From NCBI GenBank assembly GCA_964391865.1, contig CAYMNQ010000006.1, positions 124,001 through 188,000 of the forward strand: DNA of 64,000 nucleotides, read 5' to 3'. The DNA comes from DASZQL01 sp964391865. Its GTDB lineage: Bacteria > Planctomycetota > Phycisphaerae > Phycisphaerales > UBA1924. The notes under the pieces were generated by a model. The model made no database searches and was not told where the DNA came from. It worked only from the letters and a program-made list of their open reading frames with translations. Every line of letters begins with the position of its first letter. The first letter of the stretch is position 1. The translations under genes were made by a program, and so were the position numbers. Below are positions 33,767 through 43,700 of the stretch, one piece after another.

Positions 33767-35551
33767 TCACGTTGTGGTTGGGTTCATGGTGAGGACTTTG
33801 GCGACCATGGATTCCATGGCTTCGGCGGTGGCCATTTCTTCGACGACGACGCCCGTGGCGCCGAGAGTTGCGGCGGTGATGCCGCGGGACATGAAGCTGG
33901 TGCGGGCGATGATGGCGATGGTGGGGTTCATCTCGCGGGCGAGCTTGCAGGCGCGGAGGACGGTTTCTTCGTCGGGGATGGTGAGGATGAGGGCATCGGC
34001 GTAGGTGATGCCGACGGACTCGAGGGTCTCGGGGTTGGCGATGTCGCCGAAGACGACGGAGCGGCCGAGGGCGGACTGCTTGGCGACGGTGGCGGGGTTC
34101 ATCTCGACGATGACGGACTGCATGCCGAGGGACTTGAGTTTGTCGGCGACGACGCGCCCGACGAGGCCGTAGCCGGCGATGATGGCGCGCTTGTGCGCGT
34201 GCGGGCGGTCGAGGTCGGTGGGCGTGCCGGGGCCGGAGGGCGCGGCGGCGGGGACCGATTCGATCGAGTCGGGGTCGCGCAGCCATGGGGCGAGCGGGCG
34301 CGTGGGGAGGTGGCGTGCGGCGGCGTGCACGAGTTGGATGAGGCTTGGCGTCACGATGAGCGTGAGCACGATGGCGGCGATGCAGAAGGAGAGGGCTTTT
34401 TCATCGAGGAGGCCGAGGGCTGGTGCGCCGGCGGCGGCGAGGAGGACGATGCTGAACTCGCCCGCCTGGCTGAGGGTGACCCCCGCGCTCGTGGCGGTGC
34501 GGGGCGAGGAGCCGAAGCACCAGCAGGTGAAACCGATGAAGAGTGTCTTCACGGCGAGAATCGCGGCGGCGGCGGCGAGGACCGCGGGGAGGGAGCCGAA
34601 GAGCAGCGGGAGCGAGACGCGCATGCCGACGGCGGTGAAGAAGACGGCGGCGAAGACGTCGCGGAAGGCGACGACCTGCGAGCCGAGGTGGTGCCGGAAG
34701 GGCGTGGCGGCGAGCAGGAAGCCGGCGAGGAAGGCGCCGAGGGCGGGGTTCAGCCCAACGATCTGCGTGAGCACCGCGGCGCCGAGGGCGGTCGCGGCGG
34801 AGACGACGGTGAGGACTTCGGCGGATTTCAGTCGGGCGGCTTCGTTGAGGATGCGCGGGACGATGTACTTGCCGAGCATGAACAGGAGGGCGACGCCGAC
34901 CGCGGCGATAATGCCGTTGAGGGCGAGGTTTTCGACGAGTTGCCAGGTGGATGGCTGAGCTTGGAGCTTGACGAGCCCGCCGCCGCCGGTGCCGTTCCAT
35001 CGTGCGATGGGGGGCAGGATGAGCATGACGGCGATGGCGATGAGGTCCTGGATGATGAGGATGGCGACCGCGAGGCGTCCCTCCGGGAGCGCCATCTCGT
35101 GGCGCTGCTGAAGGACGCGGAGGACGACGGCGGTGGAGGACATCGCCATCGCCATGGCGACGACCAGCGCGGAGGGGGTGGAAAGTGAGAGCAGCCCGGC
35201 GAGGGGCCAGAGCGCGAGGGTGCAGAGGACGAATGCGCCGACGGTGAGTGCGACGATCTTGCGGATCGTCATCGCGAGGGCGTTGAGGTCGAGGTGAAGA
35301 CCGACGCCGAACATGAGGAGGATGAGGGCGAGCTCGGAGACCTGCTCGGCGCGTTGGATGTCTTTGATGATGCCGATGGCGCCGGGGCCGATGAGCGCGC
35401 CGGTGATGAGATAGGCGGGGATGGTGGCGAGCTTCAGGCGCTGGAGGAAAATCGCGACGACACTGGCGGCGAGGAGGATGATCACCAGCTCGCGGAAGAT
35501 CGAGGCGGACTCGGCGGAAGCGGTTGACGAAGCGAGGAGCCAGACGGGCAT
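33767..35551 (-). CDS. KefB/CPA2-type cation:proton antiporter with RCK domain
   Basis: A 594-residue monovalent cation/proton antiporter. About twelve membrane helices cover residues 18-420, with CPA2 landmarks 'IPAYLITGALIGPGAIG', 'LMFGVGLHLDLNAL', 'AVAILIIQDLIAIAVM' (the ion-site Gln-Asp) and 'NPALGAFLAGFLLA'. The cytoplasmic RCK/TrkA-N domain (about 455-594) opens with the NAD-binding 'HKRAIIAGYGLVGRVVADK' and contains 'VFGDIANPETLESVGI'. This arrangement suggests nucleotide-gated K+ or Na+ efflux, as in KefB/KefC, without evidence for glutathione control. Monocistronic by orientation and spacing. Confidence 0.93.
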   Translation of the reverse strand: MPVWLLASSTASAESASIFRELVIILLAASVVAIFLQRLKLATIPAYLITGALIGPGAIGIIKDIQRAEQVSELALILLMFGVGLHLDLNALAMTIRKIVALTVGAFVLCTLALWPLAGLLSLSTPSALVVAMAMAMSSTAVVLRVLQQRHEMALPEGRLAVAILIIQDLIAIAVMLILPPIARWNGTGGGGLVKLQAQPSTWQLVENLALNGIIAAVGVALLFMLGKYIVPRILNEAARLKSAEVLTVVSAATALGAAVLTQIVGLNPALGAFLAGFLLAATPFRHHLGSQVVAFRDVFAAVFFTAVGMRVSLPLLFGSLPAVLAAAAAILAVKTLFIGFTCWCFGSSPRTATSAGVTLSQAGEFSIVLLAAAGAPALGLLDEKALSFCIAAIVLTLIVTPSLIQLVHAAARHLPTRPLAPWLRDPDSIESVPAAAPSGPGTPTDLDRPHAHKRAIIAGYGLVGRVVADKLKSLGMQSVIVEMNPATVAKQSALGRSVVFGDIANPETLESVGITYADALILTIPDEETVLRACKLAREMNPTIAIIARTSFMSRGITAATLGATGVVVEEMATAEAMESMVAKVLTMNPTTT

Positions 35552-35784
35552 GGGGGGATGGTAGCGGGTGGGTGGGGAATTTGGAGATTTTGAACGCAGA
35601 GAACGACAGAGGGATGAGGATTGCGGTGGGATTGCGGGATCGCGCGATGAGACGTTCGGTTGGCGGTGTGGGGAGAGGATGGAGGTTCGGGAGCACGAGG
35701 CGCAGAGCCCCGCGTTCGCGGCCGCGTGAGTCCTGCACCCCTTCGGGGTGCGGCGGGCGCGCGTGGGGCGTGGGCCGGGGGTCC

Positions 35785-35924
35785 GCGCGGCTGCGCCGCT
35801 TCGACCCCCGGCAACGTGCCTGCGGCCCTTCGGGCCGATGGGGACTGGCGGCTAGCGCGGCTGCGTCGCTTCGAATCTTGGCAACGTGGCTGCGGCCCTT
35901 CCGGCCGGTGGCGTCCGCGGGCGG
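35785..35924. repeat. 70-bp imperfect tandem duplication
   Basis: Unit 1 begins at 35785 and unit 2 at 35855. Both read gcgcggctgcg(c/t)cgcttcga and later ggcaacgtg(c/g)ctgcggccctt, and each contains a ggcc-cttc-ggcc type hairpin. The divergence lies mostly at scattered single bases. Confidence 0.75.
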
Positions 35925-35974
35925 CCCGCCCTTGGTTTGCGATTGGCGGTTATTGGGAGTGGATCGAGGTTGAG

Positions 35975-36007
35975 GAGCACGAGTCGCAGAGCCGACTCGT
36001 GGCACCC
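35975..36007 (+). repeat. CAGAGC-loop palindromic repeat, copy 3
   Basis: Perfect 9-bp stem cacgagtcg/cgactcgtg around cagagc, followed by gcaccc. The 33-base element is identical to that at 39661-39693. Confidence 0.8.
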
Positions 36008-36077
36008 CCGGTGTGTTGGCGCGGTGAGTCTTCAGCACCCATCATGGGTCGCCCTCGGAGTACCGTCCCGGAAACGT

Positions 36078-36728
36078 TCAGAGGTGATGCACCTTGAAGA
36101 TCGCGATGGTGCAGATGGAATTGCCGATGCGGTCGGTGAAGGGGAATCGGCGGACGATTGGCGCGGAGATGGGGAGCGACTTGCTCAGCGCGCGGTCGAG
36201 CCAGGCTTCGAGGTCGTGGCGGGCGGTGGGGTCGTCGCTGTTGAACACGATGAGCGCGAGGGCGGCGTGCGTGATCGATTCATCGGCGGCGAGTTTTCGC
36301 ACGTCGCGCATCGCTTCGTTCAGGAGGCGGCTGGAGTACTGCGGGTTCGCGCGGGCGACTCGGTCGTGGACTGAGAATTGGCCGATGACTTTGACTTCGA
36401 GCCAGAGGGCGTCCTCGCAGGGCACGCCGCGGTGGGCGAAGAGTGTGCCGACGGAAAGAGGATCGGCGAGGTGGTCGTTCGGATTGTCGGTGATGACGAT
36501 GTCGCAGCGCTCTCCCTCGGAGCGTCTTGTTCGTGCGCGGTCGGCGGGGTAGCGCTGCTCGGGATGGACGGCGAGGGAGGCGGCGCGGAGTTCGGCGTGG
36601 AGCAGCGGATGGATGGCGAGTTCGTCGAGGGCGTCGACGCCCAGCGGGGATTGCTCGAGGTCGGCGTGATGGGCGGCGCTGGCGAGGGCGCGCTCGAAGA
36701 GGTCGGCGATGTGGTCGAGCGCGATCAC
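36078..36728 (-). CDS. Hypothetical protein, possible PD-(D/E)XK nuclease fold
   Basis: A 216-residue soluble protein with a GTG start. 'ERCDIVITDNPNDH' followed about 30 residues later by 'DALWLEVKVIGQF' gives an Asp ... Glu-x-Lys pattern on consecutive strands, as in PD-(D/E)XK nucleases and inactive relatives; this is pattern inference only. A Leu/Ala-rich N-terminal helix 'LDHIADLFERALASAAHH' precedes it. It starts 13 bases after the symporter stop, so the two are probably co-transcribed although no functional link is obvious. Confidence 0.6.
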   Translation of the reverse strand: MIALDHIADLFERALASAAHHADLEQSPLGVDALDELAIHPLLHAELRAASLAVHPEQRYPADRARTRRSEGERCDIVITDNPNDHLADPLSVGTLFAHRGVPCEDALWLEVKVIGQFSVHDRVARANPQYSSRLLNEAMRDVRKLAADESITHAALALIVFNSDDPTARHDLEAWLDRALSKSLPISAPIVRRFPFTDRIGNSICTIAIFKVHHL

Positions 36729-36741
36729 ACGCGGCGTGTGC

Positions 36742-38478
36742 TCAGCGGACGTCGCGTCCTTCGACGACGTCGGTGACTTTCGGGTAGGCGTGGCCCTTCA
36801 ATTCGCCGGAGCGGAGTCGGCGGTTGTAGTCGTGGTACGCGCGCATGGCGTCGCGCCCGAAGATGAGCATGATGGGGATGTTGACCCAGAGCATGACGCC
36901 CGTGCCGAGGGTGGAGAGGATGTCGAGTTCGTTCTCGGTGCGGATGAAGCCGGAGCAGGAGACGAGGATGAGGGCGCAGTAGACGATGCGGTAGGGCATG
37001 ATGGACTTCCGGCCGAAAAGGTAGACGATGCCCTGCTCGCCGTAGTAGGACCAGGAGATCATGGTGGAGAACGCGAAGAGGAAGGCTGTGGCGGGGACGA
37101 TCCACAGGCCGAGGCCCGGCAGGACGCGGTCGTAGGCTTTGGCGGTGAGCGTCGCTCCCTTGAAGGAGAGATAGACGCCGTCGCGGACGATTTCGGGTTG
37201 CGTGTCGGTGCGGATCGGGTTGAAGGTGGCGGTCCAGCCGTCTTGCTCGTTGCCGCTGAGCGTGCCGTTGACCTGATGGTGATCGCCGCCGGTGGCGCCG
37301 TTGGTTCCGGCGCGGACAACGAGGAAGATGCCGGCACCGTTGCGCGTTTGGCGGGCGGCCTCGGCTTCGCTGGCGACGGCGACCTTGACTGGCTCGAAAC
37401 TCCACTCGCCGGGAGCGGTCTGGGTGATGGCGGGCGCCGGGCCGTCGAACTTGAGGGCCGGGTCGCGGTTCCACATGCCGGAGAGGAGGATCACAAGCGC
37501 GGTGATGGTGCAGACGCAGATGGTGTCGACGAAGGGCTCGAGGCCGGCGACGAGGCCTTCGCGTGCGGGTTCGTTGGTTTTGGCGGCGGAGTGCGCGATG
37601 GGTGACGAGCCTTGGCCGGCTTCGTTCGAGAAGAGGGCGCGCTGCATGCCCTTGAGGAAGCCGTAGCCCGCCGTGCCGCCGATGAAGGCGCCGACGGCTT
37701 CTGAGGGGGCGAAGGCTTCCTTGAAGATGAGTGCGAAGGTGGCGGGGACCTCGGCTATGTTGGTGATGATGACGTAGAGGCCGGCGAGGATGTAGAGGCC
37801 GCACATGAAGGGGACGATGAGGCCGGCGACGTCGCCGATGCGTTTGATGCCGCCGACGATGACGATACCCACACCGAGCGTGAGGACGATGCCGGTGACG
37901 ATCTCGGGGATGCCGAAGTAGCTGAATCCGATGTCGGCGACATTCCAGGCCTGGAACATGTTGCCGCCGGTGACGGTGGAGATGACGAGGGTGATGCAGA
38001 AGAGCGCGCCGAGGGCGACGCCCACAGGGGCGAGGGCGGGGCTGAACTTGGCGAAGCCTTTTTTGCAGACCCACATGGCTCCGCCGTGGGGGTTCTCGGG
38101 GTCGTCGGTGTTGCGGTAGAGCATTGCCTGGGTGACTTCGGTGAGCTTGAGGGCCATGCCGACGAGGGCGGTGACCCACATCCAGAAGACGGCGCCGGGG
38201 CCGCCGAGCGAGATGGCGATGGAGACGCCGGCGATGTTGCCCAGCCCGACGGTGGCGGAGAGCGCGGTGGAGAGTGCCTGGAAGTGATTGATAGCGCCGG
38301 GGTGATTCTTGTCGTCGTACTTGCCGCGGACGACGGAGACGCCGTGGGTGAGCGAGCGGTACTGCCCGAAGCCGCTCCAAAAAGTGAAGAGGACGCCGAC
38401 GGCGAGGACAACGTACAGAACGACGTTGTCCCAGAGGATGTCGTTGACCACTGTGAGGGCGTTCATCAACTGGTCCAT
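36742..38478 (-). CDS. AGCS-family sodium:alanine symporter with an extra domain
   Basis: A 578-residue inner-membrane symporter taking up alanine or glycine with Na+. Family motifs are clear: 'TFWSGFGQYRSL', 'ALSATVGLGNIAGVSIAI', 'GGPGAVFWMWVTALVGMA', 'GMQRALFSNEAGQGSSPIA', and 'FAFSTMISWSYYGEQG'. AGCS proteins are usually 440-500 aa; the excess is one insertion at about residues 340-450, between two membrane helices, predicted outside the membrane, polar and beta-rich ('EQDGWTATFNPIRTDTQPE'). AGGAG precedes ATG 38478. Confidence 0.93.
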   Translation of the reverse strand: MDQLMNALTVVNDILWDNVVLYVVLAVGVLFTFWSGFGQYRSLTHGVSVVRGKYDDKNHPGAINHFQALSTALSATVGLGNIAGVSIAISLGGPGAVFWMWVTALVGMALKLTEVTQAMLYRNTDDPENPHGGAMWVCKKGFAKFSPALAPVGVALGALFCITLVISTVTGGNMFQAWNVADIGFSYFGIPEIVTGIVLTLGVGIVIVGGIKRIGDVAGLIVPFMCGLYILAGLYVIITNIAEVPATFALIFKEAFAPSEAVGAFIGGTAGYGFLKGMQRALFSNEAGQGSSPIAHSAAKTNEPAREGLVAGLEPFVDTICVCTITALVILLSGMWNRDPALKFDGPAPAITQTAPGEWSFEPVKVAVASEAEAARQTRNGAGIFLVVRAGTNGATGGDHHQVNGTLSGNEQDGWTATFNPIRTDTQPEIVRDGVYLSFKGATLTAKAYDRVLPGLGLWIVPATAFLFAFSTMISWSYYGEQGIVYLFGRKSIMPYRIVYCALILVSCSGFIRTENELDILSTLGTGVMLWVNIPIMLIFGRDAMRAYHDYNRRLRSGELKGHAYPKVTDVVEGRDVR

Positions 38479-38587
38479 GGATCGCTCCTAGGCGGCGGGT
38501 CGGTCAGCGGGCTGAGCGGTACTATGGCGTGTCGGCGTCCGGGACGCAATCGGCGGCGTGCGGAATCGGGGGACAGTCCAAAGGCGG

Positions 38588-39631
38588 ATGATGTACCGAA
38601 TTGAGCTTGAAACTGAACTGAAACGGATGGAGGTCGAGGGGTTCTCGTTCCCGCTGGGCGTGTCGCCCGTGGAGGCGAAGGCGCTGTCGCCCGGTTACAT
38701 CATGGAATTCGAGTCGGCGGACGGGGCGGCCCCCGGCGGTGGGGCGGAGTCGTGGGCGGGCGACGAGTGGGAGGAGTGGCCCGACCGGTTCATGTTCGAC
38801 ATCGTGGTGCCGTTCAAGCGGCTGCGCTCGCTGTGCCTCATGCTGTTCGACCTGCTGCCCGGGCGGGTGTATCCGATCCTTGATGTGCTCGGGCGCGACG
38901 CGTACCGCGAGGTGGACCCGTACCTCGCGTACGAGCCGGTGGGGGTCGAGAAGTTCTACGACGCGATGCGTCAGTTCGGCGAGTGGCTGTACGAGGACGG
39001 GCTGGTCGGTTTCGGCGCGATGAGCCTCGATCCGTTTTTCTATGTGTTCATCGACGAGCACAAGGTCGTGACGGTGCGGGCTGCGATCGACCTGAAGGAA
39101 CGCGTCGAGAAAATTCTGTCGGCGTTCGAACTCTCGGTGGTGCCGAAGCTGGATTCGGTGGACGGCACGGAGCACGAGCACCGCAGCGTGCTCCGCGCGC
39201 CGCCCGATCGCCCTGAACTGCTGAGCGGCGACGACATCCTCGATCGGCTGCGCGAGTCGTGGAAGCTGGAACTCAATATCGATCGGCAAAAGAACGTCGA
39301 CGAAGAGGGGAACGAGTTGGGCATCACGCCCTGGCAGTGCCTGGTGCACTGCGAGTCGGCGGCGGGGGAGCAGGGGGACCGGTGGGCGGAGGTGATTCTC
39401 TGCGCTGACAATCTCGAAACGGCGGAGCGCCTCGCGGAGGAAGCCGTGACGGAGAAACCCGCGAAGAAGAAGATCGAGTGGGCGGAGATCGACGTGGCGC
39501 GGAGCGATCGGCTGCTGCCCGATGATCTCTCGAAGGTGCTGAAGAACGGCAAGCCGGCGAAGATGGACGAGAGCCGCGTGCTCTCCGTGCGGTGGCTGGA
39601 TCTAGAGGGGGGCGAGGAACCGCGCGGGTGA
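38588..39631 (+). CDS. Conserved-looking hypothetical acidic protein
   Basis: A 347-residue soluble, acidic protein I do not recognise. No signal peptide, membrane segment or catalytic motif. Ordered stretches include 'MYRIELETELKRMEVEGF', 'VEKFYDAMRQFGEWLYEDG', 'DPFFYVFIDEHKVVTVRAA' and 'DRLRESWKLELNIDRQKN'. Start taken as ATG 38588 (or the adjacent ATG 38591), with AAGGCGG just upstream, rather than GTG 38558. The strong codon bias and Glu/Asp content argue that it is a real gene. It is divergent from the symporter and convergent with the anti-sigma pair. Confidence 0.75.
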   Translation: MMYRIELETELKRMEVEGFSFPLGVSPVEAKALSPGYIMEFESADGAAPGGGAESWAGDEWEEWPDRFMFDIVVPFKRLRSLCLMLFDLLPGRVYPILDVLGRDAYREVDPYLAYEPVGVEKFYDAMRQFGEWLYEDGLVGFGAMSLDPFFYVFIDEHKVVTVRAAIDLKERVEKILSAFELSVVPKLDSVDGTEHEHRSVLRAPPDRPELLSGDDILDRLRESWKLELNIDRQKNVDEEGNELGITPWQCLVHCESAAGEQGDRWAEVILCADNLETAERLAEEAVTEKPAKKKIEWAEIDVARSDRLLPDDLSKVLKNGKPAKMDESRVLSVRWLDLEGGEEPRG

Positions 39632-39660
39632 GCGGGCGTTGGGAGAACGAGTAGCTCGAC

Positions 39661-39693
39661 GAGCACGAGTCGCAGAGCCGACTCGTGGCACCC
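39661..39693 (+). repeat. CAGAGC-loop palindromic repeat, copy 4
   Basis: Identical over 33 bases to 35975-36007. It fills most of the 70-bp spacer between two convergent genes. Confidence 0.8.
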
Positions 39694-39701
39694 GGGCATA
39701 G

Positions 39702-40136
39702 TCACGGGCGCTCGAAGAGCATACGGACGCAGTTGCCCTTGGCGTTGTATTCGACGCTTGTCATGTAGGCGCGCATGAGCATGAGCCCGCGGCCGCTGGG
39801 GACTTCAAGGCGGTCGGGGGCGGTGGGGTCGGGGACGGTGTCGGGCTTGAAGCCCGGGCCGCAGTCCTCGACTTCGAGCGCGACGCGGCGGTCGTCGACT
39901 TCCCACTTCACGCGGATGGGCTGCTCGGGGATGTTCTTGTGCCCGTGCCGGAAGGCGTTGGCGACGGCTTCCTCGAGCGCGAGGCGCAAGGCGAAGACGG
40001 CGGCGGGCGGGAACTGGTGGCGTTCGACGGCGGCGAGGAAGCCTTGCTCCGCCTGCCGGATCGCCGCCGACTCATTCGGGAGCGACAGCTCCACGCGATC
40101 GCGGCCGGGTGACGGTGATGGGCGGGGTTGGCTCAT
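39702..40136 (-). CDS. Anti-sigma regulatory factor, RsbW-like Ser kinase
   Basis: A 144-residue GHKL/HATPase_c_2 domain protein. The ATP-binding boxes are present: N-box 'LALEEAVANAFRHGH', G1 'VEDCGPGFKP' and G2 'SGRGLMLMRAYM'. Such proteins bind and inactivate a sigma factor and phosphorylate a STAS antagonist; the antagonist gene lies directly upstream, 21 bases away, in the same operon. No sigma factor gene or PP2C phosphatase is in the window, so the target is unknown. ATG 40136. Confidence 0.92.
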   Translation of the reverse strand: MSQPRPSPSPGRDRVELSLPNESAAIRQAEQGFLAAVERHQFPPAAVFALRLALEEAVANAFRHGHKNIPEQPIRVKWEVDDRRVALEVEDCGPGFKPDTVPDPTAPDRLEVPSGRGLMLMRAYMTSVEYNAKGNCVRMLFERP

Positions 40137-40157
40137 GGGCGGTCGGGTCCGCGCGGG

Positions 40158-40520
40158 TCACTTGAAGCTGGCGGTGGCGGCTTCGACCGATTCGTGGATC
40201 TCGAACAGCTTGTTGAGCTTGGTGATCGCGAAGACCTCGTAGATTTGTGGGTCGATCTGCGCGAGCCGGAGCTGCCCGCTCTTCGCTTTCATGCGGTTGT
40301 GGATGGTGATGAGGGCGCCGAGGGCAGCGGACGAAAGGTGATCGACGTTCGCGAAGCTGATGACGAGGCGCGGCGTGGGCTCCGCCTCGATGAGCGTGCC
40401 GATCTCTTCGGCGATCTGCTGGATGTTGCTCTCGTCGAGGATGTTGCGGTCGACGAAGCTGACCTGCGTGATGCCGCCCTCCTTGCGGACACGGACTCTG
40501 GAGTCGGCTTTGGGGGGCAT
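40158..40520 (-). CDS. STAS-domain anti-sigma factor antagonist, RsbV/SpoIIAA-like
   Basis: A 120-residue STAS protein. Phosphorylatable Ser63 or Ser64 lies in 'FANVDHLSSAALGALI', the usual place at the start of the second helix. In its unphosphorylated form it should displace the sigma factor from the RsbW-like kinase encoded just downstream. AAGGAGA lies at a good distance before ATG 40520. The first gene of a two-gene partner-switch operon. Confidence 0.93.
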   Translation of the reverse strand: MPPKADSRVRVRKEGGITQVSFVDRNILDESNIQQIAEEIGTLIEAEPTPRLVISFANVDHLSSAALGALITIHNRMKAKSGQLRLAQIDPQIYEVFAITKLNKLFEIHESVEAATASFK

Positions 40521-40616
40521 GCGTGGTCTCCTTGCTCGCTGAGGGTCTTCGGCCCGATGACGCTATCGGTTCAGAGTCGCCCGTGTCAAGCGTGCGATGG
40601 TCGATTGCGACGGGAA

Positions 40617-40646
40617 GAAAAACCGCCGCGGGGTTGCCGCAGCGGT
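40617..40646 (-). terminator. Rho-independent terminator of the secretin gene
   Basis: On the minus strand, accgctgcgg and ccgcggcggt pair over 10 bp with one G-T wobble, then five T. It lies about 70 bases after the secretin stop and before the STAS gene. Confidence 0.8.
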
Positions 40647-40716
40647 GAGAGAAGCGATTTCGATAGCGCCGAGCGGGACTTGGTCATGGCATCGGGCCCG
40701 GCACCCGGACAGTGGA

Positions 40717-43700
40717 TCAGCGGAAGGGGTTGCTGAGCTTGTCGAGAAGGCCCGGGAACTGGAGCTCCTCTTGCTCGTTCTGGATGATGATGGTGGGGCG
40801 GAGGAGGACGAGCAGGGTCGACTCTTCCTTGCTCATGGCGCGGTTGGTGAAGAAGCGGTTGATGATGGGGATCTTGCTGAGGACGGGGACGCCGGTCTCG
40901 ACTTCGAGTTCGGTGTTCATGCGTTGCCCGCCGAGGAGGATGGTTCCCTGATCGGGGACGGTGGCGCCGGTGTTGACCTGGGTGACGGCGAGGACGGGGA
41001 CGGAGAATCGGCCCGGGATCTGCTCGGAGCCGCCGCCGCCCAGGACGCCGCCACCGCCGGCGACGGCCGCGTTGACCTCGAACTGCGCCGCCGGGCCGGC
41101 GGGGACTGACAGACCGGCCTGCACGGTGAGGGTGACGTAGCGGCGATCGGCGGAGACGACGCCGCGGACGGCGAGGGCGAAACCGGTGTTCGAGATGCCG
41201 ACCTGCGGATCGAAGGCGACCGAGCCTTGGCTGACGACGGGCGAGAGGTCGGAGATGAAGGCGGTCTGCGTGACGACGGAGATGTTCGCCGCTCGGCCAT
41301 TGGTGAAGGTGAGGCGCGGCGCGTTGAGGACGACGTTGCGCCGGTCGGCCTGGGTGGCTTCGATGAGGAAGTCGACCTGGATATCGTCGAGGAACGTGCC
41401 GGCGACGGAGAGGGCGGGCTGAGCGAGGCCTTGCGGGCCGAGGATCTCCTGCGCGAACTGAGAGGCGAGAATGAGCTGGTTGGTCAGAAGGTCGCTGCCC
41501 TGCGTGACGGGGATGATGCTGGTCGATTCGGGCGCGGTGACGGCGAAGTTGTTGGGATCGTCGATCTGGAACTGGATTTCGTCGGCGTTGGGATCGACAA
41601 CGCGCCAGTTGGGCGAGCCGCCGATGCGGTCGTTGCGGATGAGGTCGCTGGGGAGCGTGGAGAGGTTGCCGTTGGCGAGGGTGCCCGCGCCGAAGGCGCG
41701 CTGCTGTGCCTGGGCGTCGCGGAACTGGTTGTTCTGGGCGTTGAAGACCACGTCGATGTCGAAGCCGATCTTCTCGAAGAAGTCCTGAGCGATGGAGAGG
41801 AAGCGCGTCTCGACGCTGACCTGGATGGACCGCACCTCGCGGAGTTGCTTGAGAAGGCGCGCGATCTCGCGGTGGTTGCGGGCGGTGTTGGTGATGACGA
41901 GCTGCCCGTTGAGTTCTTCGAGGGTGCCGACGTCCCCGCCGTTGGTCGCCCAGCCGTCGCGGTCGATGTTGTTGGTGATGATGTCCTGGAGTCGGCGGAG
42001 GAGTTCTTCTTCGGTCAGCCCTTCCTGTTCGGCCTCGGTGGATTGGACGGGGTTGCCGCCGCCGCCGCCGCCGCCGCCGGCCTGGCTGAGGACCTGTTCC
42101 AAGTCGAGCTGCGGGACGTTGGTGAAGCTGGGGACCTGGTAGAGGAGATCGCGGACATCGTAGAGGACGAGGAACTTGTTCTTGTTGAGGCGGGCCTGCG
42201 AGGCGATGACGAGCACGCCGTCGTTGACGGCCCAGCCGGCGCGGCTGAACTCGTCGCGGCTGATCTTGGCGAGCACGCGGTCGAGAACCACGCGGGCGGG
42301 CACTTCCTGGAGTTGCAGCGAGATCTGTGTGTCTTTCTCGATGCCGATGTCGACGAGGGAATCCCAGTCCGCGTCGACGTTCAGGTTTGTGACGGTCGCG
42401 ATGAACTGGATGACGTCGGCGAGGGAGTTGTCCTGGAACGACGCGGGTATGCGGCGCGATTCGAGGGTGGCGAGCACACGGCGGTCGGCGTCGGACTCGA
42501 CGAACGATTCGACCTCGCCGCGGCGGAAGCTGATCTCGGGCCAGTCGCTCGGGTAGTCGACGACGTTCTGCGTCGCGATCATGCCGCGCTGGACTTCGAG
42601 CGACTCCTCGAACCAACTGCCGGTCTTGGCACGCTGCAGACGCTCCCATTCGCGGTACCAAATGACGTCCTGGATGATGTCCTTCATCAATAGGGCCGCG
42701 GGGTTCGTCGGGTCGAGGAAGAGAATCTGCTCCGTGACCTGCAGTGCCTCTTCATATTTCTGCTCGGCCTGAAGGGCGCGGAGACGGTCGAGGTTCTCGT
42801 TGATCTTTTTCTCACGCTCGGACTTCTCGCGGCTGCCGGCGTCCCGCGCTTCGGCTTCGATGGACTTCGCGCGGGTGTCGATCTCGCTGCGGCGGATCTG
42901 ATCCTCGGCGGCGTCGATGGAGCGGAGCAGTTCGTCGATGGCGGCCGCCTTGGCGCGGTACTCCTCGTCGGAGAAAAGCCCGTTGGCGAACGCGTTGTTC
43001 CAGTTCAGCCGCGCCTGAGCGGCGAGGTTCCGCGCTTCGGCGGTGTCGCCGGCTTCGAGCGCCTTCTTCGAGCGGCCCACGAGGTTGTCGTAGACCACCG
43101 TTGCTTCCTCGCGCATCAGGTCGCGCTGCTGCCCGACCTGCTGGAGGAGGTTGCCGCCCGCGCCGCCGAGGCGGGTCCGGGCTTCGACGGCGCGGTCCTT
43201 GACGTAGACCGTCTGTTGAGCGTCGAGGTACGTGCCGTAGGTGCTTGCGGCCTCGGTGTACTTCTGGGCGGCTTCGGCGTAGCGGCCCGCCTGGAAGGCG
43301 GCGTCGGCCTCGGTGATGAGGCGTTGGGCGTCGAACTTCGCCGCCTCGGTGAATCGATCGGTCGCGGGGGGCGGTTCCGCGGCGGGGGGCGTTCCCGCCG
43401 GTGCGGATTCGGGCTCTGCCTGACTGTCGGTCGGCTGGGCGGCGAGTACCACTTCGGTCAGTGCGGGAGCGCCCGCGCCGGCGGCGGAACTGATCACTCC
43501 CATCGGGACGTAGTCAACATCGAACGTTTTGCGCTCTTCACGCTCGACTTCGAGCAGGCGGTTCTGGTAGCGGTTCAGCGTGGCGGTCTGCGACTGCGTG
43601 AGTTTCACGCCCGAGCGAGAGACGGAGCCAAGGCCGGCCTTCGCTTCGCCGAATCGGCCGTTGTCGAAATCCTGCACCGCCTGAGCGAGCGCCGCGGGGA

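Larger units (their letters stand above)
35552..36077. other. 526-bp repeat-bearing spacer
   Basis: Between the antiporter and the minus-strand gene ending at 36078. No supported gene. It starts with a short sequence resembling the interspersed 'cgcagaga' repeat (about 35592), contains a possible decayed CAGAGC-loop copy near 35696, a 70-bp imperfect tandem duplication (35785-35924), and an intact CAGAGC-loop copy (35975-36007). Confidence 0.65.

Noticed and set aside
33665..35188. Long Gly/Glu/Asp-rich open frame on the plus strand
   Set aside because: Antisense of the cation:proton antiporter; no domain, extreme composition, and the minus-strand frame has full family motifs.
41227..42693. 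Plus-strand acidic open frame of nearly 490 codons
   Set aside because: Antisense of the secretin core; the acidic Asp/Gly/Val repeats mirror its codons.
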